DNA of 5,297 nucleotides from an uncultured Bacilli bacterium (GTDB taxonomy: Bacteria > Bacillota_I > Bacilli_A > RF39 > UBA660). Of the stretch, positions 1-5,297 are shown one piece after another. Made by a program: the position numbers and the translations under genes. A model generated the notes under the pieces. That model had not been told where the DNA came from. It saw only the letters and a list, made by a program, of their open reading frames with translations, and did no database searches. How positions within the stretch are numbered: the stretch's first letter is position 1; every line of letters begins with the position of its first letter. The stretch spans positions 1 to 5,297 of the forward strand of contig CANQDH010000070.1 of the NCBI GenBank assembly GCA_947591565.1, given 5' to 3'.

Positions 1-13
1 TCTAACATAGAAA

Positions 14-49
14 AACTGATATTTGAAATTATTCCAAGTATCAGTTAAT
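14..49 (+). terminator. Hairpin at left edge, possible terminator of an upstream unit
   Basis: Bases 14-25 pair with 35-46 in a 12-bp stem (one G-U pair) around a 9-nt loop. On the + strand the stem is followed only by AATCTTT, a poor U-tract. On the - strand it runs into TTTTTC, so it could equally end a leftward gene or be bidirectional. In frame 1 the window is open from base 1 to a TAA at 46-48 (15 codons). The other two + frames stop at 3-5 (TAA) and 8-10 (TAG). An upstream gene could therefore end at any of these. A stop just before the stem would match the arrangement seen after smc. The hairpin is seen directly; its role is inferred. Confidence 0.4.
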
Positions 50-81
50 CTTTAAAAGTTTTAAGCGATTGCCATATATTA

Positions 82-111
82 TTTACAAGATGAAATAAAT
101 TATGTTATGAT
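82..111 (+). promoter_or_regulatory. SigA-type promoter with extended -10, upstream of the small gene
   Basis: A -35 box TTTACA (82-87, 5 of 6 consensus bases) is followed by an 18-nt spacer and a -10 box TATGAT (106-111, 5 of 6). TG at 103-104, one base before the -10, makes it an extended -10. The RNA would start near 118. This is the strongest promoter in the window by inspection. It puts the 83-residue gene behind a leader of about 220 nt, unlike the roughly 15-nt leaders predicted for the other two genes. Confidence 0.6.
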
Positions 112-335
112 AAAGCATATTATGGCTTTTCTTCTTCAGCAAAAAGATGTGCGCGATAAAGAGGCAAGAAGAAAAAATATAAAAAATAGTTATCTTTTTT
201 TAGATAATCATATCAAAAAGTGGAAGAAAAACAAATATTATCATAAATTACCTTTTTCTAAAAAAATTATTATAAATCATGAAAAATTACTAAAAATATA
301 TATTAGTACGAGCATCTTTTTAAGGAGGAATAATC
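112..335 (+). other. Long AT-rich 5' leader with a 10-bp stem; no convincing gene
   Basis: This stretch separates the promoter at 82-111 from the TTG start at 336. Bases 127-136 (TTTTCTTCTT) pair perfectly with 166-175 (AAGAAGAAAA), enclosing a 29-nt loop that holds the only GC-rich patch (GTGCGCG, near 149-155). A second small hairpin pairs 190-195 with 202-207 around a U6 loop. A 12-nt direct repeat with one mismatch lies at 237-248 and 266-277, which is unsurprising in such AT-rich DNA. I do not recognise a T-box, a known riboswitch, SRP RNA or a tRNA. A frame is open from ATG 107 (or ATG 122) to TGA 380-382, giving a lysine-rich, low-complexity peptide. It has no ribosome binding site, and ATG 107 lies inside the -10 box. 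I regard the region as untranslated leader, but a small RNA or a decayed gene cannot be excluded. Confidence 0.4.
322..328 (+). promoter_or_regulatory. Ribosome binding site that fixes the TTG start of the small gene
   Basis: AAGGAGG is a full match to the anti-Shine-Dalgarno complement and sits 7 nt before TTG 336-338. No ATG lies at a usable distance in that frame; the first in-frame ATG is at 369 and has no such site. This makes the non-ATG start the best choice. Confidence 0.8.
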
Positions 336-587
336 TTGAATACCGAAGAACTAATTACCAGATTAACTATGGAAAATTATGAATGTGAAAAACCTTACTA
401 TACTTTAGGTGAAACAGGGCTTATAGAAACGCGTCTTTATATTAATAAAAAGACGAGTGATGCTGTTATAATTGTCTTAGAAAAAAATAAGGAACCTGTC
501 ATCAAAAAAATGCATATAAGTAGTATGGAAACATCACCTCATCCAAAGGAAAAGAAAAAAACTTTTAAAGGCTTTCGTAAGAGATAA
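336..587 (+). CDS. Unrecognised small basic-tailed protein (83 aa), TTG start
   Basis: I do not recognise this protein and give it no function. It starts at TTG 336, supported by a perfect AAGGAGG site, and ends at TAA 585-587. Residues 1-20 look mixed or helical (NTEELITRLTMENYECEK). Residues 21-62 alternate polar and hydrophobic residues (TLGETGLIETRLYI, DAVIIVLEKN, PVIKKMHIS) as expected for three or four beta strands. Residues 68-83 form a strongly basic tail (PHPKEKKKTFKGFRKR). There is one cysteine (C17), no signal peptide and no membrane segment, so a small cytosolic protein that might touch nucleic acid or ribosomes is possible (inference only). It sits alone behind a long leader, and a terminator stem overlaps its last codons, so it is probably transcribed singly. 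A strong ribosome site plus a balanced amino-acid mix makes a real gene likely. Confidence 0.7.
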   Translation: MNTEELITRLTMENYECEKPYYTLGETGLIETRLYINKKTSDAVIIVLEKNKEPVIKKMHISSMETSPHPKEKKKTFKGFRKR

Positions 588-600
588 GTCTTTTTTTCTT
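567..600 (+). terminator. Rho-independent terminator overlapping the end of the small gene
   Basis: AAAGGCTT (567-574) pairs with AAGTCTTT (586-593), 8 bp with one G-U, around an 11-nt loop. The run TTTTTTTCTT (591-600) follows and partly overlaps the stem. The stop TAA (585-587) lies at the loop-stem border, so the 5' arm is coding sequence. The stem is modest, but the U-tract is good. Confidence 0.55.
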
Positions 601-627
601 GTTAATTTCGCGAAAATATAGTAAAAT
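599..627 (+). promoter_or_regulatory. Probable SigA-type promoter of smc
   Basis: TTGTTA (599-604, 4 of 6) and TAAAAT (622-627, 5 of 6) are separated by exactly 17 nt. The -35 shares bases with the U-tract of the preceding terminator. TATAGT at 617-622 is an alternative -10 but lacks a good -35. The predicted RNA start is near 634, giving a leader of about 16 nt to ATG 650. Confidence 0.5.
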
Positions 628-636
628 ATATCTTTA

Positions 637-640
637 GAGG
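637..640 (+). promoter_or_regulatory. Ribosome binding site deciding the smc start (ATG 650)
   Basis: GAGG (637-640, with AGAGG from 636) abuts the in-frame ATG at 641 with no spacer, so it cannot serve that codon. It lies 9 nt before ATG 650, a normal distance. This, with the protein alignment, favours 650. Confidence 0.7.
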
Positions 641-649
641 ATGATAAGT

Positions 650-3598
650 ATGTTTTTGAAGGAAATAAGAACACATGGCTTTAAGTCATTTGCTGATAAA
701 ATAACTTTTGAAATGAAAAAAGGAATTACTTGTATTGTAGGACCAAATGGTAGTGGTAAAAGTAATGTTGTCGATGCTGTAAGATGGGTTTTAGGTGAAC
801 AATCAGTCAAATCTTTACGTGGGGATGGAAATATGGCTGATGTTATTTTTTCTGGTAGTAAATCAAGAAACCCTGTTAATATTGCAAGTGTAAACCTTAT
901 TTTTGATAATACAGATCATTATATGAATCTTCCAACGACTGAAGTATCAATTAAAAGAATGGTTTATCGTGATGGAACCAATGAATATTTTTTAAATGGC
1001 GAAAAATGTCGTTTAAAAGATATAACAGATATTTTACTAGATACAGGTGTTGCTAAAGAAAGTTTTAATATTATCTCACAAGGTAAAATTGAAGAAATAT
1101 TAAGTAGTAAACCTATCGAAAGACGTACCATTTTTGAAGAAGCAGCTGGTGTTTTAAAATATAAGAAAAGAAAAGAAGAGGCTTTAGCGAAACTTTCAAA
1201 AACAAATGACAATATAAATAGAGTTGATGATATTATCAATGAATTAAAACTTCAAGTAGAACCTCTATCTAAACAAAAAGAAAAGGCTAAAGAATATATC
1301 GAATATACCGATAAATTAAAAAATTTAGAAATTAGTTTACTTGCAAGTGATATTACAAATATTAATTATAAATATGAAAAAAATAAAGAAAAATTAGATG
1401 CTTTAAATAAAGAACTAGAAGAGCTTAATATTACAAATAATACTAAAGAAGCATCTTTATCAAAATATAAATTTGAAATTAATAAATTAGAACAAGATAT
1501 AGCCTTAGCCCAGCAAAAACTTCTTGAAACAACTAAAAAGGTTGAAAAATTAAATGGTGAAAAATTATTAATTACGGAAAGACAAAAATATCAAGTTGAA
1601 GATATTAAACTTCATGATAATTTACTTGCTTTAAAAGAAAAAAAATTAAACATGGAAAACGAACTATCCAAAATGGAACTTGAAATAAGTTCGCTTGAAA
1701 AGGACTTTGAAAAGGTAAGTGATACTTTATCTCAAAGACTTGAAAAACTTGGAAAAATAAAACAAGAAAAGAAAAAAATAGATGATAGTATTTCTTCAGC
1801 TATTCGTAATAATAGTTACTTAGATTTAAAAATTGACGAATTAAATGAAAGTATCGAACAAAATTCTTTTTTACCTCTTGCAACTAGAAAAGTTTTAGGA
1901 AATACGAAATTAAAAGGTATTCATGATGCTTTTGGTAATTTACTTACTACGGATGAAGAGTATTTAAAGGCCATAACGACATCCATAGGTTCATCTTATA
2001 GTAACATTGTTATTGATGATGAAGGCTGCGCTAAAGAAATTATTAATTATTTAAAAGTGAATAATTTTGGAAGAGTTACTTTATATCCTCTTAACATTAT
2101 GAAACCTAAATATGTTGATGAAACTATTTTACGTGATGTATGTAAATTAGATGGATTTATTGATATTGGAAGTAATTTAGTTACATATGATAAAAAATAT
2201 GAACCTATCGTCCAAAATCAACTTGGTAATGTCATTGTCGCAAGAAATATCGATGATGCAAATAAAATAAGTAAAAAAATAAATTACAAATATAAAGTCG
2301 TAACTCTTGATGGCGAAGTTTTAAATGTCGGTGGCTCTATTACTGGGGGTAGTGTTAAACAAATCAAAAACATGGCTTCTCAAAAGTATGAACTTGAAAA
2401 AATGCTTAAAGAAAAAGAAGCAAATACTCTTAAAATTAAAACATACGAAGAACAGATTAACGACATAGATAAAAAATATAAAGAAGTAGAAGATGAAATT
2501 TATTTAATTAATCGTGATAAAGTTAATTTACAGGAACTATTTAAAAATAAAACGGATAGTTTAGTAAATATGAAACGAGAGAATGAAAATCTTCAAAGTG
2601 ATATAGATGGAACTAACAACTTAATCAATCATACCTTAAATAGTGAAGAAGAGAAAATTCTTCAAAGTTATTATGTTGCTATCAAAGAAAAAGATGAATT
2701 AAGTTTAACTTTAGAAAATTTAAATAAAGAAAAGAAAAATTTAAACGATTTACTTACTGAACAAGAATTAGAAATGCGAAGAGAAAATGCCCTTTATAAT
2801 GGTAAAAGCAAAGAAATAAAAGATTTAGAAATCGAAATAAACCGTTTTGATGTTAAACTAGATAATCTTTTAAATACTTTATCTGAAGAATATAGTATGA
2901 CATATGAAAAAGCTATTAGCACCTATAAACTTGAAATCGATGAAGATGATGCTAGAACTATTGTCAGCAATCTTAAAACGAAAATAAAAAATCTTGGACC
3001 TGTTAATATTGATGCTATTAGTGAATTTGATAGAGTTAATGAAAGATATGAATTTTTAAATAGGCAAAAAGATGATTTAAAAAATGCTGAAAGTACTTTA
3101 CTTAGTATTATTGATGAACTTGATGAAGTTATGAAAAAAGAATTCACCGAAAACTTTAATTTAATTAGGAAAAACTTTAATGAAACGTTTAAAGAATTAT
3201 TTAAAGGTGGAAATGCTGATTTAAAACTTCTTGAACCTGATAACATTTTAGAAAGTGGTATTGACATTGTGGCATCACCACCTGGTAAAAAATTGACAAC
3301 TATTTCGCTTTTATCAGGAGGAGAAAAAACGTTTACGGCTATTAGTTTAGTTTTCGCTATTTTAAAATCAAGACCAGTTCCATTTTGTATTTTTGATGAA
3401 GTAGAAGCAGCCTTAGATGATGCGAATGTCGATAGTTTTGGTAAATATTTAAAAGGTCTTACTGATAAAACACAGTTTATACTTATAACACATAAAAAGA
3501 AAACGATGGAATATGCTGATGTTTTATATGGTATGACGATGCAAGAATCAGGCGTTAGTAAACTTGTTAGTGTTAGGTTAGAAGATATTAATGAATAG
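650..3598 (+). CDS. smc: Chromosome partition/condensin ATPase Smc
   Basis: Smc is the ATPase of the bacterial Smc-ScpAB condensin. It dimerises at its hinge, joins its heads on ATP and extrudes DNA loops to compact and separate sister chromosomes. The product is 982 aa from ATG 650; an in-frame ATG at 641 would add MIS. Residues 1-165 form the N-head with MFLKEIRTHGFKSFADK, Walker A GPNGSGKS (31-38, K37), R-loop SLRG (R57) and Q-loop SQGK (Q144). A first coiled coil spans about 166-410, and the hinge about 415-570 ends in GGSITGGS (561-568). A second coiled coil spans about 571-850. The C-head carries LLSGGEK (signature Ser 889) and Walker B IFDEVEAALD (D916, E917). With this start the Walker A lysine is K37, as in B. 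subtilis. The protein is about 200 residues shorter than B. subtilis Smc (1186 aa, from memory), with about 100 lost from each arm. The frame is intact. ScpA, ScpB, rnc and ftsY are not in the window. Confidence 0.97.
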   Translation: MFLKEIRTHGFKSFADKITFEMKKGITCIVGPNGSGKSNVVDAVRWVLGEQSVKSLRGDGNMADVIFSGSKSRNPVNIASVNLIFDNTDHYMNLPTTEVSIKRMVYRDGTNEYFLNGEKCRLKDITDILLDTGVAKESFNIISQGKIEEILSSKPIERRTIFEEAAGVLKYKKRKEEALAKLSKTNDNINRVDDIINELKLQVEPLSKQKEKAKEYIEYTDKLKNLEISLLASDITNINYKYEKNKEKLDALNKELEELNITNNTKEASLSKYKFEINKLEQDIALAQQKLLETTKKVEKLNGEKLLITERQKYQVEDIKLHDNLLALKEKKLNMENELSKMELEISSLEKDFEKVSDTLSQRLEKLGKIKQEKKKIDDSISSAIRNNSYLDLKIDELNESIEQNSFLPLATRKVLGNTKLKGIHDAFGNLLTTDEEYLKAITTSIGSSYSNIVIDDEGCAKEIINYLKVNNFGRVTLYPLNIMKPKYVDETILRDVCKLDGFIDIGSNLVTYDKKYEPIVQNQLGNVIVARNIDDANKISKKINYKYKVVTLDGEVLNVGGSITGGSVKQIKNMASQKYELEKMLKEKEANTLKIKTYEEQINDIDKKYKEVEDEIYLINRDKVNLQELFKNKTDSLVNMKRENENLQSDIDGTNNLINHTLNSEEEKILQSYYVAIKEKDELSLTLENLNKEKKNLNDLLTEQELEMRRENALYNGKSKEIKDLEIEINRFDVKLDNLLNTLSEEYSMTYEKAISTYKLEIDEDDARTIVSNLKTKIKNLGPVNIDAISEFDRVNERYEFLNRQKDDLKNAESTLLSIIDELDEVMKKEFTENFNLIRKNFNETFKELFKGGNADLKLLEPDNILESGIDIVASPPGKKLTTISLLSGGEKTFTAISLVFAILKSRPVPFCIFDEVEAALDDANVDSFGKYLKGLTDKTQFILITHKKKTMEYADVLYGMTMQESGVSKLVSVRLEDINE

Positions 3599-3622
3599 AA
3601 GAATAGTAAATTCTTCTTTTTT
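3597..3622 (+). terminator. Rho-independent terminator of smc
   Basis: AGAAGAAT (3597-3604) pairs perfectly with ATTCTTCT (3610-3617) around the loop AGTAA, followed by TTTTT (3618-3622). The first two stem bases belong to the TAG stop (3596-3598). It is a short, classical intrinsic terminator, though rich in A-U pairs and so perhaps leaky. Confidence 0.75.
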
Positions 3623-3632
3623 GTAGTATAAT
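3604..3632 (+). promoter_or_regulatory. Probable promoter of gpmI with consensus -10
   Basis: TATAAT (3627-3632) is a perfect -10 box lying 4 nt after the U-tract of the smc terminator. At 17-nt spacing the -35 would be TAGTAA (3604-3609), only 3 of 6 and inside the terminator loop, so the -35 call is weak. The RNA would start near 3639, with the ribosome binding site almost at its 5' end. Confidence 0.45.
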
Positions 3633-3639
3633 AAATACT

Positions 3640-3649
3640 GGAGCGTGAT
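3640..3649 (+). promoter_or_regulatory. Ribosome binding site of gpmI
   Basis: GGAGCGTGAT can pair with the 16S tail (complement GGAGGTGAT) if one C is bulged. The GGAG core (3640-3643) ends 10 nt before ATG 3654. A nearer ATG at 3650 is out of frame with the enzyme and overlaps this site. Confidence 0.6.
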
Positions 3650-3653
3650 ATGA

Positions 3654-5156
3654 ATGAAACCTGTTGTTTTATGTATATTAGATGGTGTTGGAATAAGAGA
3701 TAAAGTAGAAGGTAATGCTGTTCGTATGGCAAAAAAACCACATTTAGATTATTTAATCGAAAATTATCCTCACTCTATGCTAGATGCAAGTGGGGAATCT
3801 GTTGGTTTACCTGCTATGCAAATGGGTAATAGTGAGGTAGGGCATACTAATATTGGAGCCGGCCGAGTTGTTTATCAACCTTTACAACTTATAAATGAAA
3901 AGATTAAAAATGGTGAGTTTTTTCAAAATGAAAAACTTTTATCGATGATAAAACATGTTAAAGAAAATAATACGAAACTTCATATTTGTGGTCTTCTTAG
4001 TGATGGTGGTATCCACTCACATATAAATCATCTCTTTGCTTTAATTGATTTATGTCAAAAAGAAAATGTTCACAATGTATATTACCATATGTTTTTAGAT
4101 GGAAGAGATACCCTTCCAAATGTTGCTATGACTTTTTTAGATGCTTTAAATCAAAAAATAAAAGATACAAATGTTGGCGTTTTAGCAACTATCAGTGGCA
4201 GGTATTATGCTATGGATAGAGATAATAGATGGGATAGAATTGAAAAAGCCTATGATGCGATGGTTTTTGGAAAAGCTAGAGAATATTCTTCTTATGAAGA
4301 TGTGCTTAAAGATAGTTATGAAAAAAATATATATGATGAATTTGTTGAGCCAGCTCTTCTTGATAAAAATGGTACCATTGATGATAATGATGGTATAATT
4401 GTTTTTAATTTTAGACCTGATCGTCTAAGAGAGTTATTTAAGGCTATATCTAATAAGGATTTTAATGATTTTAAGCACAAAGATTTATCACATGTTAAAT
4501 TATTAACCATGATGAGCGGAGTTAGTGATGAAGTTATTTATGAACCTATTTTTGAACATCAAAAACTTGATAATACTTTTGGTGAATATGTATCTAACCA
4601 CAACTTAAAGCAACTTCGAATTGCGGAAACTGAAAAATATGCCCACGTTACTTATTTCTTTGATGGCGGCGTTGAAAAAGACTTAAAAAACTGCGAAAGA
4701 GTTTTAATTAATTCACCAAAGGTTGCTACCTATGATTTAAAACCTGAAATGAGTGCTTATGAAATAACGGATAAATTAATCCAAAAATTAGATGAACATT
4801 TTGACGTTGTTATCTTAAATTATGCGAATGGTGATATGGTCGGACATACAGGAAATCTTGATGCAACCATCAAGGCTATCGAAACACTTGATGAATGTGT
4901 TTTTAAACTTTATGAAAAAGTTAAATCTTTAAATGGTGTTTTAATTGTAACCGCAGATCATGGTAATAGTGAACTTATGATTGATGATGATGGAAGAGTC
5001 ATTACTTCCCATACAACTAATAAAGTTCCATTTATTGTAACCGATAAAAAGATAAAACTTGTAGATGGTAAACTTGCAGATATTGCTCCAACTATGTTAA
5101 AACTTCTTGGTATCGATATTCCAAAAGAAATGACCGGTCATGTTTTAATAAAATAA
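3654..5156 (+). CDS. gpmI: 2,3-bisphosphoglycerate-independent phosphoglycerate mutase
   Basis: This enzyme interconverts 3-phosphoglycerate and 2-phosphoglycerate in glycolysis and gluconeogenesis. It is a cytosolic, manganese-dependent member of the alkaline phosphatase superfamily that works through a phosphoserine. It has 500 aa, close to the usual 510. The start MKPVVLCILDGVG matches the family N-terminus. The metal and catalytic set is complete: D10, nucleophile S60 in GNSEVGH, D394 and H398 in GDMVGH, D435-H436 in TADHGNSE, and H453 in SHTTNKVPF. The substrate residues are also visible: H121 in SDGGIHSH, DGRD (149-152), R183 and R189 in SGRYYAMDRD, R254 and R257 in FRPDR, and K328 in ETEKYAH. 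The phosphatase domain is built from about 1-75 and 300-500, and the transferase domain lies between. The gene ends at TAA 5154-5156. It stands outside the usual glycolytic cluster (pgk, tpiA, eno), directly after smc, with its own predicted promoter. Assignment rests on motifs along the whole length. Confidence 0.98.
   Translation: MKPVVLCILDGVGIRDKVEGNAVRMAKKPHLDYLIENYPHSMLDASGESVGLPAMQMGNSEVGHTNIGAGRVVYQPLQLINEKIKNGEFFQNEKLLSMIKHVKENNTKLHICGLLSDGGIHSHINHLFALIDLCQKENVHNVYYHMFLDGRDTLPNVAMTFLDALNQKIKDTNVGVLATISGRYYAMDRDNRWDRIEKAYDAMVFGKAREYSSYEDVLKDSYEKNIYDEFVEPALLDKNGTIDDNDGIIVFNFRPDRLRELFKAISNKDFNDFKHKDLSHVKLLTMMSGVSDEVIYEPIFEHQKLDNTFGEYVSNHNLKQLRIAETEKYAHVTYFFDGGVEKDLKNCERVLINSPKVATYDLKPEMSAYEITDKLIQKLDEHFDVVILNYANGDMVGHTGNLDATIKAIETLDECVFKLYEKVKSLNGVLIVTADHGNSELMIDDDGRVITSHTTNKVPFIVTDKKIKLVDGKLADIAPTMLKLLGIDIPKEMTGHVLIK
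5125..5146 (+). terminator. Weak hairpin in the last codons of gpmI, doubtful terminator
   Basis: ATGACCGGTCAT (5130-5141) is a perfect palindrome folding as a 4-bp stem with a CCGG loop. Bases 5125-5128 can pair with 5143-5146 across one mismatch (one G-U pair). The T-run is inside the stem and what follows (AATAAAATAACTTTTC) is a poor U-tract. The bases also encode the conserved Met-Thr-Gly-His near the GpmI C-terminus, so the palindrome may be a codon accident. It is listed only because both other genes end in a hairpin over the stop. Confidence 0.15.
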
Positions 5157-5172
5157 CTTTTCTTAATGTCGA

Positions 5173-5208
5173 TAAATTCATGTACTTATAATAAAATTCT
5201 TGAATTTA
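5173..5208. repeat. 8-bp inverted repeat after gpmI
   Basis: TAAATTCA (5173-5180) and TGAATTTA (5201-5208) are perfect reverse complements around a 20-nt spacer that contains TATAAT (5187-5192). No T-run follows on the + strand, so it does not look like a terminator. Chance is a fair explanation in such AT-rich DNA. Confidence 0.3.
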
Positions 5209-5253
5209 CATATAAATAATTATGTATGATCCTATACAAGATGTGTTTTAAAA

Positions 5254-5283
5254 ATGACAATTATGTACATAAATCGATAAATA
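5254..5283 (+). promoter_or_regulatory. Weak promoter-like element with a 12-bp palindrome in its spacer
   Basis: ATGACA (5254-5259, 5 of 6 to the -35 consensus) is followed at 18 nt by TAAATA (5278-5283, only 3 of 6). The perfect palindrome TTATGTACATAA (5261-5272) lies between them, where an operator could sit. If real it would serve a gene starting past the right edge. No coding region is visible in 5157-5297. Confidence 0.2.
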
Positions 5284-5297
5284 CTATTTAATTTTAA

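Noticed and set aside
1..48. Open frame 1 at the left edge ending in TAA 46-48, as a partial gene
   Set aside because: Fifteen codons are too few to judge, and the same bases form the hairpin. Other frames stop at 3-5 and 8-10, so the true end of any upstream gene is unknown.
112..335. T-box, riboswitch, tRNA or other known RNA in the leader
   Set aside because: No T-box core (GGGTGGNACCGCG), tRNA-like cloverleaf or riboswitch core that I know is visible. Only simple AT-rich stems are present.
964..1239. 91-codon open frame on the - strand
   Set aside because: It is antisense to the Smc N-head, whose motifs are conserved; serine- and leucine-rich shadow translation.
3650..3652. ATG just before the gpmI start
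   Set aside because: It is out of frame with the enzyme and overlaps the ribosome site; ATG 3654 gives the conserved N-terminus.
2923..3741. 272-codon open frame on the - strand
   Set aside because: It lies antisense to the conserved C-terminal part of smc and the start of gpmI, crosses a terminator and a promoter, and has no ribosome site or recognisable motif. The + strand genes explain the sequence.
4195..4398. 67-codon + strand frame and an overlapping 64-codon - strand frame (4316-4510)
   Set aside because: Both are alternative frames inside intact gpmI and show no ribosome site or protein-like composition.
5167..5220. Short frame ATG TCG ... TAA after gpmI (17 codons)
   Set aside because: No ribosome binding site, very short, and overlaps an inverted repeat.
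1..5297. Mobile element, CRISPR array, toxin-antitoxin or defence system
   Set aside because: No transposase, terminal repeats, regularly spaced repeats or paired small genes are present. Two housekeeping genes and one small gene fill the window.

Overview
The window is very AT-rich (GC by eye about a quarter to 30 %) and looks like an ordinary chromosomal stretch from a low-GC Firmicute (Bacilli, or an uncultured relative near Mollicutes/Erysipelotrichia). That placement is an inference from base composition, a Bacillus-type Smc, strong AAGGAGG-like ribosome binding sites and a TTG start. The one tryptophan in Smc and the one in GpmI are both TGG, and no reading frame needs TGA as a sense codon. 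This favours the standard bacterial code over the Mycoplasma code.

Layout, all on the + strand. Bases 1-49 hold a long hairpin, probably the 3' end of a transcription unit outside the window. Bases 82-111 hold a good promoter with an extended -10 (TTTACA - 18 nt - TATGAT). It is followed by a leader of roughly 220 nt with one 10-bp stem and no convincing gene. Bases 336-587 encode an unrecognised 83-residue protein with a TTG start and a perfect Shine-Dalgarno. Bases 650-3598 encode Smc, the chromosome condensin ATPase, intact but about 200 residues shorter than the B. subtilis protein, with the loss shared by both coiled-coil arms. Bases 3654-5156 encode GpmI, the cofactor-independent phosphoglycerate mutase of glycolysis, intact and with all expected metal and substrate residues. 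Bases 5157-5297 are non-coding and carry a 12-bp palindrome and weak promoter-like elements that may serve a gene beyond the window.

The genes do not form one pathway. Each seems to be its own transcription unit. The two short gaps (62 and 55 nt) each contain a hairpin terminator that overlaps the preceding stop codon, then a promoter whose predicted RNA start lies only about 15 nt before the next start codon. The usual Firmicute neighbours of smc (rnc, ftsY) and of gpmI (pgk, tpiA, eno) are not seen. I find no mobile element, CRISPR array, tRNA, rRNA or recognisable riboswitch. The parts worth a second look are the orphan small gene and its leader, the short Smc arms and the nested terminator/promoter spacers. 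I see no clear evidence of a new multi-gene system.
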